NCBI GenBank assembly: GCA_007644065.1
Contig: VJWN01000007.1
Location: forward strand, 2,324,167 to 2,388,166
DNA from: Margaritispora aquatica
Taxonomy: Eukaryota; Ascomycota; Leotiomycetes; Helotiales; Discinellaceae
DNA: 64,000 nucleotides
Reading direction: 5' to 3'
Part shown: in pieces, positions 48,707 through 59,139 of the stretch
Layout of the letters: the number at the start of each line of letters is the position of its first letter
Position numbering within the stretch: position 1 is the stretch's first letter
Program-made: the position numbers and the translations under genes
The notes under the pieces: model-generated
Seen by the model: only the letters and a program-made list of their open reading frames with translations
The model's database searches: none
What the model was told of the DNA's origin: nothing

Positions 48707-49553
48707 CACAGCGGTTTGGCCAAGGTCGACTCAGATTCGATTCCTATTGCTCGGATTTTTGCTTTTGAGTAGAAAGTCTGGAATGTTGTGGAGAATGTCC
48801 TGAGAAAAGATTGGACCCGAGGGGAAGAGCTGCTTTATATAGTAGGCTTGTCAAAGGTGATCGTGACATCTAGCGGATAGTGGTAACAGAGCATCCTCCT
48901 CAAGAAAATCGTATGGTCGTGACTAGTGAGCAATGACCGCGTTCCAGCCCACACATCGATACATAGGGTGTAGCGCCACCGAGGGGAAGAAGCCAATATC
49001 GTGGAATCTGGCAGCGAGGTCGATATCGTGGAGACATCCTCTTCACGGGTTGTGGGGGAAATTCTGGGGATGAGAATTTCTCAACCGGGATTCAATGCAG
49101 CGAAAGAGAGCTCGTTTTATATGGTTTTAGGGTTCCCCATGCATATTTGTCCCCACAACCCCGGACTTCGCTTTTCGTTCCGGCCAATTCCCGGAACGAA
49201 GACCGGAACGACGCCGGGCCCAGCCCCTTTTCTATTCTCGGGTAGGCTTCTCTCATTGCCTTGAATGATTGCTGTCCACTTTGAGATTTGGAAATCTTAT
49301 CGTGTCATGGAGACTGTTACATTTCACAAGATCGAGCTCCGAGAAAAGAGCCGGGCATGGGCAACTAGTACTGAAGATGGATGTCATCCGAATTCTAAAT
49401 CCAAGTTTAATTCTTCTCATCAAACGACCTTTTCAGCTTGAATGTAAAATTAGGGTTCTCAGAGCTGCTTTTTGTTGTTGTTTTACCTTCCAAAAATCTT
49501 CCCTTTGACTCGATCCTTAGACGAAATCTTCCTCGCTTGGCCACTATTTGACC
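48707..49553. promoter_or_regulatory. Shared divergent promoter of the transporter and the GH78-like gene
   Basis: About 850 bp separates the two start codons. It includes a dyad-like CCGGAACGAAGACCGGAACG stretch near 49180-49210, with repeated CCGGAACG and CGTTCCGG elements (GAAGTC-type spacing not recognised). CGG-containing inverted or direct repeats are typical targets of Zn2Cys6 regulators. No reading frame is convincing. Confidence 0.4.
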
Positions 49554-51173
49554 ATGGGTTCAATTGCTGAGGTTCTAGAGGTTCCGGAAAACCAAAGAGT
49601 AGAGAAGGTGCCAAGGACAATTTTCAACCACAACTTTGCCCAAGTAGCAGAGAAGTTAACTCCGACGTTACATGAATGGATAGACCGACCTCTTTCAGTT
49701 GTGGAGTTCAAGCCCGATGCAAAACAGTTCTTTGGATGTAAAGCCTTTCAAACATACACAATCGACGAACTCTCACACCTATCTTACGGAAGGGGAGACA
49801 AATTCATTGTTGATTTCGGCTCTCATCGAGTCGGCTATCTGTCCTTCTTTCTGGGTGTCAATGGCGTCAATATCGATGCCCCTGCTCGCTTAAGAGTTAC
49901 CTTTGGAGAAGTACCATACGATGTTACTGAAAGCCTTCACCCGTGCAACACCTGGATCAGTACAAGTTGGCTGCCAGATGAGATCATAAACGTGGACTGG
50001 CTACCAGCAGAAGTACAGATGCCACGACGATACGCATTCCGTTATGTTCGATTCGAAATCATCGATACCTCACCAAAATTCAAGATTTGTTTCTCAGATA
50101 TCAAAGTACGAGCGGTGAGCGCCGTGTCACCTTCGAGGCTATTGGGTGTCGAACCATTAAAGACTAAGGACGAAGAACTCGTTGCCCTAGACAGGATCAG
50201 CCAGATAACTCTTCGTAACTGCATGCAAACTGTGTTCGAAGATGGCCCACGACGAGATCGGAGACTGTGGATGGGTGATTTGCGACTTCAGGCATTGACG
50301 AATTACTGTACTTTCAAAGATTACAACATGGTTAAGCACTGTTTGTATATGTTTGCCGCACTCCCTCGAGAAGATGGCAGTTTACCAGCGTGTATTTTCG
50401 AGAAACCGAGATTGTCTGCAGCCTCGGATTACATTGTGGATTATGATGCTCTCTTTGGTCCCACCGTATACGACTACACTGTTGCATCAGGGGATACACA
50501 GACCGCAATGGAGCTATGGCCGACCGTTTTGAACAGCATGCATATAGCATTACTCCATCTCGACGAGAGTGGAAGATTTGATCCCGAAGCATCAAAAGCT
50601 TGGAAGTTTCTCGACTGGTCCAAAGGCCTCGACACTGCTGCTGGAATGCATGGTCTCGTCCTCTTCTGTTGCAAGGCCATCGATAAATTAGCTATACTGC
50701 TCTCGAAACCTCCTCCGTTCTCCAAAATAGTCGAGAAAATGATGGCCGCGGCTCTATCGTTCTACGACCCAACTCTCGGCGTCTTCGTGAGTGGTCCTAT
50801 GCACCAAATCTCATGGTCAAGTCAAGCATGGCTCGCACTTGCAGGTGTAGCGGATGTCAAAACGTGTCTCAGTGCCATCAAGACAGCCATAGCACACCCG
50901 GCAGCCGTCAAACCTCTTACTCCCTACGCCTACCACCATGTTGCTGAAGCTTTGGCGTCGTGTGGTGGACAAAAGGAGTGCGTGGAGTTGATGCGTGAGT
51001 ACTGGGGTGGGATGGCTCGAGCTGGAGCAGACACATTCTGGGAATGCTTCGACATTAATGACTCGAGGAGTAGTCCATATGGAGATTGCCACAACAATAG
51101 CTATTGTCATGCGTGGAGCTGCACACCGAGCTATTTGCTCCGAGTTGTTTTGAAGGACCATATTGTAGAATAG
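49554..51173 (+). CDS. Intracellular GH78-like alpha-L-rhamnosidase
   Basis: GH78 enzymes release terminal L-rhamnose from glycosides such as flavonoids or pectin fragments. One uninterrupted frame gives 539 residues, shorter than many bacterial relatives, and it has no signal peptide, so the protein is probably intracellular. The ATG at 49554 (accATGGG) is preferred to the upstream in-frame position. A beta-rich N-terminal half (FIVDFGSHRVGYLSF, RYAFRYVRFEI) precedes the six-hairpin catalytic domain. That domain shows the GH78 hallmark EDGPRRDRRLWMGDLRLQA near 229-246, holding the acidic catalytic residues, and ADTFWECF near 491, containing the predicted catalytic base Glu. Activity on rhamnose is inferred from family; related folds act on other sugars. 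Confidence 0.85.
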   Translation: MGSIAEVLEVPENQRVEKVPRTIFNHNFAQVAEKLTPTLHEWIDRPLSVVEFKPDAKQFFGCKAFQTYTIDELSHLSYGRGDKFIVDFGSHRVGYLSFFLGVNGVNIDAPARLRVTFGEVPYDVTESLHPCNTWISTSWLPDEIINVDWLPAEVQMPRRYAFRYVRFEIIDTSPKFKICFSDIKVRAVSAVSPSRLLGVEPLKTKDEELVALDRISQITLRNCMQTVFEDGPRRDRRLWMGDLRLQALTNYCTFKDYNMVKHCLYMFAALPREDGSLPACIFEKPRLSAASDYIVDYDALFGPTVYDYTVASGDTQTAMELWPTVLNSMHIALLHLDESGRFDPEASKAWKFLDWSKGLDTAAGMHGLVLFCCKAIDKLAILLSKPPPFSKIVEKMMAAALSFYDPTLGVFVSGPMHQISWSSQAWLALAGVADVKTCLSAIKTAIAHPAAVKPLTPYAYHHVAEALASCGGQKECVELMREYWGGMARAGADTFWECFDINDSRSSPYGDCHNNSYCHAWSCTPSYLLRVVLKDHIVE

Positions 51174-52202
51174 ATCACTTGATCATAGTAGTCTAGGACG
51201 CTCAGTTAGAGCGATAGCAGTCATTTCAGATGTATGATAAAGGCGTATAGCAATAGAAAAAAGCTCTGTCGGTTACCTTTGCCAATGTTTGTTTGCTTGC
51301 TTCTCGTTCCTCTGATGTCGTGAATATGTTGTCTCTATGTCTTGGAGTGCGTGAAACTCAAAACTAAAGCTCCTGTCAGACCTTCTTCTCGCTTCTTGGC
51401 GCTTCAATCTGTATTTAATAGCAGGTATCTTCCCTTAATTCATGCTGGATTTCTGACGCAAGTTCGACACCAGTCGGTTTTGTCCAGGTGTTGTACTGGT
51501 ACAGGTGGAATTTGCCTGTTTTTCTCGTTAGATAGCGATCTCTCTCCGTATACCTTATACTTCTCACACAGTTTGGCACATTCAGCAGGGTTGTTCTGTT
51601 ACTTAAATCCATCCCACAATTCATTTTCCTTCGAGAATAAATATCGCTTGGCTCGAAGAAACTTGCTTCGGCTCGAGATGCTATAGCTTCGGCTCGACTT
51701 CCCTCAATTGTGGCCACGATAATTTTACCTCGACTAGCCACTTCAAGCTACTTTAACGCCAAGCTGATATCTCAACCTCGCCTCGAGATGCAATATATCG
51801 GGTCGACTTTCCAAAGAATTGGAAACTCGACTTTCTTCCAACATCGAGCCGAAAATGTAAGCAATTGATTGACCTTCACCTCCCCTCAACAGCTAAAATA
51901 TGAGGCATATGTTCATCCCTAAAGATAAGAATATGGTCGAGGCAGCAACCATACGAAGTGCATTTATCTTGGGTCTCGACTTTCGGCCAGAATTCACAGA
52001 ACAGTCAATCCCTGGGTTGTCCCACACTCGGTCCAGTTAAGTATGAGAACTTCAGCATTTATATTTCGTTCATTCGTTATCCTTTTCCCGGTCCCTTTTC
52101 TTCTCTTCTATCTGACTCTCTTACACCCGTATGTCTAAACCTTTCTACTATCTCTTATAAGCACGATCTTCCCTCTCACAAACGTCATCTATAACTAGCG
52201 AG
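51174..52202. promoter_or_regulatory. Promoter of the amidase gene with clustered TCGA motifs
   Basis: About 1 kb without a gene. Between 51630 and 51980 at least eleven TCGA tetramers occur. They include two exact copies of GCTTCGGCTCGA (51665-51676 and 51686-51697), 21 bp apart, and the inverse form TCGAGCCGAA near 51844. Regular, helically phased copies suggest binding sites for a regulator, but no known factor is matched. Confidence 0.4.
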
Positions 52203-54230
52203 ATGGTGACTAGCAGAACGTTTTCGCTTGTGGAGGCCGCGATCAGTGACTTGAGGACAGCTCTGAATGATGGAACACTGACCAGTGTTGAATTGGTCGC
52301 TCGATATCTCGATCGGATTGCCAGATATGACAGCAATGGACCTCGACTCAACTCGGTATGTGTGCTTAACCAAAGAGCTTTCGAGGAAGCTCAAGCTTCG
52401 GATAATTATCGAGCATCTGGCCATCCGCCACGATCACTTGAAGGCATTCCATATGTCATTAAGGATAGCTTCAAGGTGGATGGCATGACGGTCGCAGCAG
52501 GGTCATTGGCCTTTGCAGACCTTATATCATCAGCTGATGCGACAATCGTCGAGTCACTTCGAGCAAATGGGGCTATTGTCCTCGGGAAAACGAATATGCC
52601 AGCAATGGCTGATGGTGGTTCACAACGAGGTGTCTACGGCCGAGCAGAATCTCCCTATAACCTCGGATTTTCCCCGACAGCTTTTGCATCTGGCTCATCA
52701 AACGGGACGGGGACTGCTGTAGCAGCAAGCTTTGCGTCTTTTGGCTTTGCTGGTGAGACTGTATCTTCGGGACGTGCTCCAGCTTCGAACAATGCTTTAA
52801 TTGGATATTCACCTTCACGAGGAGTTATTCCTATCTGTGGTCAGTGGCCGTTGTATCCCACATGCGATGTGATAACACCTCACACAAGGACAATGTGCGA
52901 TATGTTTGACGTCCTCAACGTTATTGTGAGAGACGATCCGGTTCCCAAAGGTGATTTTTGGCGAACACAGACCTTTGTCCATATTCCTCCGTCTTCAACC
53001 ATACGCCCTAGAGACTACCATAGCCTCACAGATTCAGATGCATTAAGAGGCAAGCGCATTGCCATTCCAAAATGTTTCATTGGTAAAGGCGATGGAACTC
53101 AAGTACCTTATGTTTTCACAGATGCTGTACGCGAGCTCTTTGACAGGGCTCGGTTTGATTTGGAAGCTCTTGGAGCAACACTGGTAGAGACATCCTTTCC
53201 AATTCTGGAGCAATATAACAAGAAACTTTATCCCGGACAGAGCGCAAATGTGGAAGGCTTCACAGAGGATTGGATGAAGACTGAACGATGCAAGTTTATT
53301 GCCATGGCATGGGATGACTTCCTTCGTGACAACAAATATACCGAAATTCCCGATCTGACGACCGTCAATCCGTCCGAGATACATCCTCATGTTGCGCCAA
53401 TGGATGATCCTACATTATATACCGAGGCAGAGAACCATGTTCGATATGAAGAAATGATTGAGGCTGTACGCACAAGGTCAGGAACTCTATACGAAACCCC
53501 AGGTTGTGAAGTGGCAGTCAGGGCTCTGGAAGCGGCAAGGAAGAAGGATCTGGAAGACTGGATGGACGCGAACGACTTCGATTGCGTTGTATTTCCCACA
53601 AACGGAGATGTAGCTCGCGCTGATGCAGAGGAGAATTTAGACTCCATGCTACATGCTCTACAGGATGGTGTCAAGTATTCCAATGGAGGTCGCGCTCTGA
53701 AACATTTGGGTATCCCAGCGATTACTGCTCCTATGGGTACATTGCCCGAAACCGGAATGCCAGTGGGAATAACGTTCTGTGGTAAAGGCTGGAGCGACAG
53801 CACACTGCTGAGCTACGTGTATGCTTACGAAAATGGCACCAAGAGGCGTACCTCTCCGCAATTGACGCCTGCTCTTGAGTCTGACCTCCTAGCTGCCAGC
53901 TCCAAAGTTATGTCGGGTGCAGCGCCTATCTTGGAAGCCGAACTCGTGGACACGGAAAAAGTCGATGACAGCATGAATCATATTCGAAAAGTTTTTCTGC
54001 AAGGGTCATTGCAGAATTCCACGGAAGTTGTGGTGCTTGTGGATGACCAGCCTTCGTTCACTATTGCAGTCAGTGGAGGGAAGTGGACATGGAGAGGTAA
54101 CTTGGCACGTCCCAAAGTGAAAGAACAGTATCCCACAATGCGTCCTGTGCCAAAAAATCTGTTCATGGTAAGGCTACTAAGTAAAGCAGCGAATGGTCGG
54201 TCGGCCGGAGTATTGCTGTTGGTAGAATAG
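52203..54230 (+). CDS. Amidase-signature family hydrolase with C-terminal extension
   Basis: Amidase-signature enzymes hydrolyse amide bonds with a Ser-cisSer-Lys triad. A single intronless frame of 675 residues begins at ATG 52203. The catalytic Lys lies in GIPYVIKDSF near 87. The signature region is atypical but readable: ASGSSNGTGTAVAASFASF near 161-180, then GETVSSGRAPASNN near 184-197, supplying the two serines, where most relatives read GTDTGGSIR. NTKRR-type C-terminal residues of the fold (YENGTKRRTSPQLTP) are present. About 110 residues follow the catalytic domain (from PILEAELVDTEK to LLLVE), which is unusual and reads like a small beta-rich appendage. Substrate is unknown. There is no signal peptide. 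Confidence 0.88.
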   Translation: MVTSRTFSLVEAAISDLRTALNDGTLTSVELVARYLDRIARYDSNGPRLNSVCVLNQRAFEEAQASDNYRASGHPPRSLEGIPYVIKDSFKVDGMTVAAGSLAFADLISSADATIVESLRANGAIVLGKTNMPAMADGGSQRGVYGRAESPYNLGFSPTAFASGSSNGTGTAVAASFASFGFAGETVSSGRAPASNNALIGYSPSRGVIPICGQWPLYPTCDVITPHTRTMCDMFDVLNVIVRDDPVPKGDFWRTQTFVHIPPSSTIRPRDYHSLTDSDALRGKRIAIPKCFIGKGDGTQVPYVFTDAVRELFDRARFDLEALGATLVETSFPILEQYNKKLYPGQSANVEGFTEDWMKTERCKFIAMAWDDFLRDNKYTEIPDLTTVNPSEIHPHVAPMDDPTLYTEAENHVRYEEMIEAVRTRSGTLYETPGCEVAVRALEAARKKDLEDWMDANDFDCVVFPTNGDVARADAEENLDSMLHALQDGVKYSNGGRALKHLGIPAITAPMGTLPETGMPVGITFCGKGWSDSTLLSYVYAYENGTKRRTSPQLTPALESDLLAASSKVMSGAAPILEAELVDTEKVDDSMNHIRKVFLQGSLQNSTEVVVLVDDQPSFTIAVSGGKWTWRGNLARPKVKEQYPTMRPVPKNLFMVRLLSKAANGRSAGVLLLVE

Positions 54231-56538
54231 CGATTGAAGGAATTTAGTATCTGTTTGTTGCTTGTATTTAGATCCTCCAGGAATAAACCTATATTATTGG
54301 GTCCGATTCCAATTTCAAGTGCTTTGTTTTGATGTAAATAATTCGAACAACTTCTGCGAGAAGGTCACAATTGTTGATACATAGGGATGCTTACCTTAGA
54401 ATAACAAGATTTACAACTGCTTCCATAGATCTCCAAAAGGTTTGAGGCGCGTTAAAGACTCTAGAAGACCGAATAGAGGAAAAGGATCAAGTAAATATAT
54501 TGCTAGTAGTGTCGACACAACTTCACGCAAAAGCGCGAAGAACTACTTACATGATAGGTATATGTATTTTCAATATTCGAGCCAGGCACGACAAAATAAC
54601 GCGTCCACCAATTCACCATGCCATGAACATATTATAGACATCATCTCCAAAGAAATTGCGAAGTGTCTAGCCCTGGTTTACCTGGCTTACCCACCCGGAA
54701 CCACCAGACCAGGCAAGTCACGCGACCTCCCTACCTACCTATATGAATCAAAGTAGCAGGAAAACCGCCAATCCAGTCCCATTACTGTTCCTGTCGGTGG
54801 CATGTAGAGCCTCGCTAAGCATACACCGAAAGCAACACAGACCTCGTACTAGTTTCGTTCCCTACAAGGCTTGGTCTGTCTGCTGTGCACAGTTCCCATC
54901 CTGTGTGTAGAGGCGTGTGGGATGGCCCCTTGAGTATGCTGCGTGACGTCTCACGAGTCGGGAGGTATTCTTGCGAGGATATCTGGTCGCACTGCATTGA
55001 CTGATGTGTGCAGGATGGGGTATGGATAAGATCTTTTGCTTTTTTAGGGTTTATTTTAGTCCTGGAGGCTATGTAAGTAAAAGGTAGGTATAGATATAGG
55101 TGTATGTGTAGGTACTGATTAAGGAATGCCTACAGACAGTGAGATGAACCTGCGCCAGGAAGGATGTTAGCAATGTCTTGCTGATTTGTTATAGCTCTAA
55201 AGGCGTGATGGCCTAATGGTAGAGCGCGCGCTTTGGAATGGTCGATATGAAGCCTAAATTTTCGCCTCGCTTAATTGAACAAGGAGAGGATTTGGGGTAC
55301 ATAATTAGCAAAACCACGGCAAAGCAAAAAGTTATACTAGGAGCCCAATCAATTGCAGGATCAATATATTCGACTCAGATTTCGCATGTATAACCTCGAG
55401 GCTTTGACTCCTACGTGCCGTGTTCAAGAAGCACCTTTCACCTGTGCTATCTCTTCGACAGACACGCCGCAAAGGACGCGTAACACGTCTCAACTATCTT
55501 GAGCTCCGGCGAACGAAAAGCATGGTATTGATGAAAAGATGTTAGTATTAAGCTATAAAATCCAGTTGTAGAAAGCCACAGTTCTTAGGCAGAATAAGAG
55601 CAAGTGACCATTCCATCTCAAGGCTCTCCGTTGATCAAGAAGGATAAAAAGCCGAAATCCTAGACTAATGCCCAGAACTCCTTTCATCACCGGCATTTAC
55701 TCGGCGTGGTGCTCCTCTTAGTCTGCTTTTTAGGGTAACCGTCACGTTCAGGTAGGATGATGTTGCGATACCTTCATCGCTTATATAGCTACCGCTTCGT
55801 CCACGGTCGACACTCCTGGTAGCACGGCTCTCAAGCGTGATAAGCCTTATCTACCTTGTAATTCAGCTGCTGCACTGTCTGTATCTCACTGTTGTAGCAC
55901 TGCTTTCACCGTCATCATTTTATCAGCAAGTTCTGAGTCTCAGCAGCAGCAGCTTTTAAATTTCGGTTGATTGACTTATGAAGAAATTCGCCTCGCAGAA
56001 AGATATGGAGCTACCTGTGCTCCGGGAATTGCAGCATGTGTAGTATATTGCAATGACTACACAGTGTATATTTATGCTGCGCCGGTAATCTCGCAAAGAT
56101 TCAGGGGGCATATGTTCCAGCTTTTTGAGAAACGTCAAGAGGTGATGTATTCGTGTATTCTATGAACCAACGTACTTTATTAATGTAATTTCTCTGATCA
56201 AAACCTTTGACTTCATTCATAATGATCTTATATCCTATATTGGTCCTCTTTCGTTCTGAATAATGTAGTAAGCCTCGTTTCTTGAGGGGTTCAAGCGACT
56301 GAGATTTCGAATTTGAGCAATGTGGAATATATGTAACACGAAGATCCGATTGATTTTTCAAAGTAATAAGCTGAATTGATCCACATCTGACACTTATCTG
56401 CAATAAGAAAACTTAGCCAGAGTTCCGAGATAGATATCGACCATGCTGAAGCATCACAACCAGATCGCTGTTGGGAAAAACATCCGCACTAAAACCTCCG
56501 ACGCCATTAAATTGACGGAATTCCAGAATATTGTGCTA
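54231..56538. other. Long intergenic region with no supported protein gene
   Basis: About 2.3 kb. Short frames on both strands (for example 54442-54756 + and 56101-56403 -) have no domain, start context or splice partners. The stretch includes a tRNA-like fragment near 55200. Confidence 0.45.
55202..55240 (+). pseudogene. tRNA-like 5' half, probable tRNA pseudogene fragment
   Basis: The sequence starts like a tRNA: an acceptor-like GGCGTGA, then an A-box match TGGCCTAATGGT and a GC-rich arm leading to CTTTGGAA, which resembles a Pro(UGG) anticodon loop. The matching 3' anticodon stem, the B-box (GGTTCGANTCC) and a 3' acceptor TCACGCC are absent over the next 200 bp. It is therefore likely a truncated copy and not a working gene. 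Confidence 0.35.
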
Positions 56539-58430
56539 TCACTGATGTACTCGCATGCCTCTAATAATCCTCTCGGCAACCCGACTACGCTCTATCAGTC
56601 CCGTGTGTTCGTTCGAAGACACCATGTACGAATCAGAGCCAGATAGCTGCCACGACCACGGACTGTCCAAACTCTCCTCTGATTCTTTGTCGTCGAGTGC
56701 TAATGCGTGCTGCAGTAAGAAAGTGACCATCCACTTGTCTAAGCGGTGAGTGTTTGATGTCTCGGATTGCAGACAGCTCCGCTGGAAGGTTACGAGCCTG
56801 TTGATCTGTGATAAATATTAGACTTGCGATTACTTTTGAGCTTCATGTAGGTAGGCATATATGATCCAAACAGGTGAGACGAAGAATACATACCATAAGT
56901 TCTACACTTAGCCAGTACTTCCGTAGCTGCACAAGAGATTCGAAATTGGATTCAAGCCGCTCTCGAATATGGTCTATCTCATCTGGATTTCCAAACAGGA
57001 AGGAATGTAGTAACACAGACGACGAAACAACGGTGATGTGTCCGACAATATTGTAAATCGCTTCTGCTCCACCATGATTCCGTGAAGCTTCTAGTATTTC
57101 CGAGAAAAGTATCGCATGGTGCTTGCATCGCGCGGCATATGCTGCACCATTGGTCGTCGCCGGCCTATTGCGATCGAGGTATTGATAGTAAAGTAGGGTG
57201 GCATAGTGATTGAGCCCAAGATGCAATGCCATGAAATTACGTCCCAGCCCACGCTTGACTTGCAAGTCAAGATTGCTGGTGGAATAACGCATCGTGACTG
57301 GGAGGCTCTGCTCGAACGCAGTGAGTTGCACTGCAAGGTTCCGAACAGCATCTTCGATGCCATGTTCATCCCATACGCTGGATTGGACAATTCTCTTCGT
57401 AAGATCTTTGATCTGGCTGTAAATAGTGGCCATCTTGACATTGTAACCCCAAAATCCAGCCTTCCATTCAGATGCCTGCACGTCAGGATCGCCCGGTCGC
57501 ATGTTTGAAAACACTTCCTCGTCCATAGGTAGGCGAGGTGCTAGATTCAAGATGTCGAATTGACGAGGCAATCCCGATCCGCCACTTGACCAAGTGTCGA
57601 CGAGGTAACACGTCCACCATAGGCGCAGTTTAGTTTCCCGTGTAAGACCATCATCAGAATCATTCAACACACTTAACTTGCAAATTTGAGCCATGCGATT
57701 TGCTAGTACTAAATTGCAAGGCTTAGTAATCTGGCGGGATCTCGCTTGAAATTACTGACCGAAGTAGAGGGACTCAGCATCTGGATCCGAATCTCCTAGA
57801 CATATATTCCCGATAAGAATACACGCCTGAATGTTCTCAATACATGCGTGCTCCATGTCAGCTTTGAAATGAGCCTTTGCAGCGTCGGTAAACCTGCTAG
57901 CTTGACCTCGGATTTCTGCATCATCTGAGAAACTACACTTAGGTCAGAATTCATATAACAGCAGCGGCAGCTTATGACATCGAAAAATTAAAGGTGAATG
58001 AAATTAGACGTTTTCAGAAGTAGGGAGTATCCAGCTGTTCTCAAGCAGACGTACAGCAATCGAAAGAGTAGTCTTACCGAGCAGACAAGCCTAGAATGCC
58101 GAAAAGGACAACTGGAGAGACAGAGCGATTGGCAACAGATTCCTTGAGTGATGGTTCATGGAATAGTGCATGGGGCTTGTCATGCATGTAGCGAAGGTAG
58201 AGTTCAACAAGGGTTTCGACAACACTGGCCGAGATGTCATTTTGAGTTAATAGTGAAGTATTTGTGGCCGGCAGTGGCGATTCCACTGGTGCTGTGGTGC
58301 TTGGTTGAATATCAGCCCCACGAGAGCATGCCAGGTTTCGACGAACACAGGCAGAGCACGCTTTATGGCCAGTCCAGACATCACATCTTCGCTTGCCCTT
58401 GCGGCACTGCTCGCATGCTTTACCACTCAT
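56539..58430 (-). CDS. Zn2Cys6 transcription factor with fungal-specific regulatory domain
   Basis: This is a nuclear zinc-cluster regulator. Four exons are inferred: 58430-58078, 57932-57760, 57702-56894 and 56805-56539, giving 533 residues. Ligands are C6, C9, C16, C25, C28 and C35 (C-x2-C-x6-C-x8-C-x2-C-x6-C; QCRKGKRRCD). The regulatory domain shows the usual series: LVELYLRYMHDKPHALFHEPS, a VVLFGILGLSARFS segment restored by splicing, CILIGNICLGDSDPDAESLYF, NRMAQICKL, and the hallmark RLWWTCYLVDTWSSGGSGLPRQF near 205-230. Branch and acceptor positions are inferred; the first acceptor (57933) was chosen because two closer-looking ones give stop codons. The gene lies about 2.3 kb beyond the amidase, whose control is one possible role. 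Confidence 0.88.
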
Positions 58431-59139
58431 CTAAGCTTGACCTGACATTCGATTGTGAGGAGGAAATAATATGAAAAAGTGGATTGGAGAAAGATTGGGG
58501 CCGATCGCCAAAGTGGCCAGATCATGAGTGCGTAGTATGTGATAATAAGGTAGCTAGGGGCCAGAGTGCTTGCATGATTGATATCAGAAAAGAGTCCGTC
58601 CGGCCTGGTGCCGGGTAAGAATTACCATACCGTACCGAACTGCGGGGTACCTTCACCTACTTTACCCGAATCACATCGATATTGAGGCTTCTTATAGGTA
58701 TCATATCTACAATGAAACTCCAGGGGAGGAAAAGTAGTCGAGTTTAAGGACCTACACCAACGAAATCCTAGTTATAGGTTTGCTACTCACCAGAGCTGTC
58801 TTGATTCGCCAAGACGCTTAGCAATGGTAAGCAACCAAGCCAAAGAGTAGGACATCAAGTACTTGTCCGCAAACTGAGGTAGTATAGAATACTCATTCAG
58901 TCTTTTCTATGTCAATTCGCCGAGCCAATGAGCAAAAGAACCAAGCGCCAGTCTTTCCCACAGTTCCAACGCCATACACATGCAAGTATACCTTGTGCCT
59001 CCCTCCCTAGAAACATCCATCCATGGCCATGACCATGGCGAAGCAGAAGCAGACTGAACATGTATTTATTGCCTTCTCCTGAGCATACTTATCCACACCA
59101 TGCTATTGCCCAGCTTCTAATCATCAACAGTTCGTAATC
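58431..59139. other. Intergenic region between the third regulator and CK2 beta
   Basis: This holds the regulator's promoter and the 3' flank of the kinase subunit gene. I see no gene or repeat. Confidence 0.4.

Noticed and set aside
51195..51230. Sequence GCTCAGTTAGAGCG resembling a tRNA D-arm
   Set aside because: The invariant GG of the D-loop, the acceptor stem and the B-box are missing; it is more likely 3' UTR of the GH78-like gene.
55202..55300. Working tRNA gene
   Set aside because: No paired 3' anticodon stem, no B-box and no 3' acceptor partner were found, even allowing for an intron at the anticodon.
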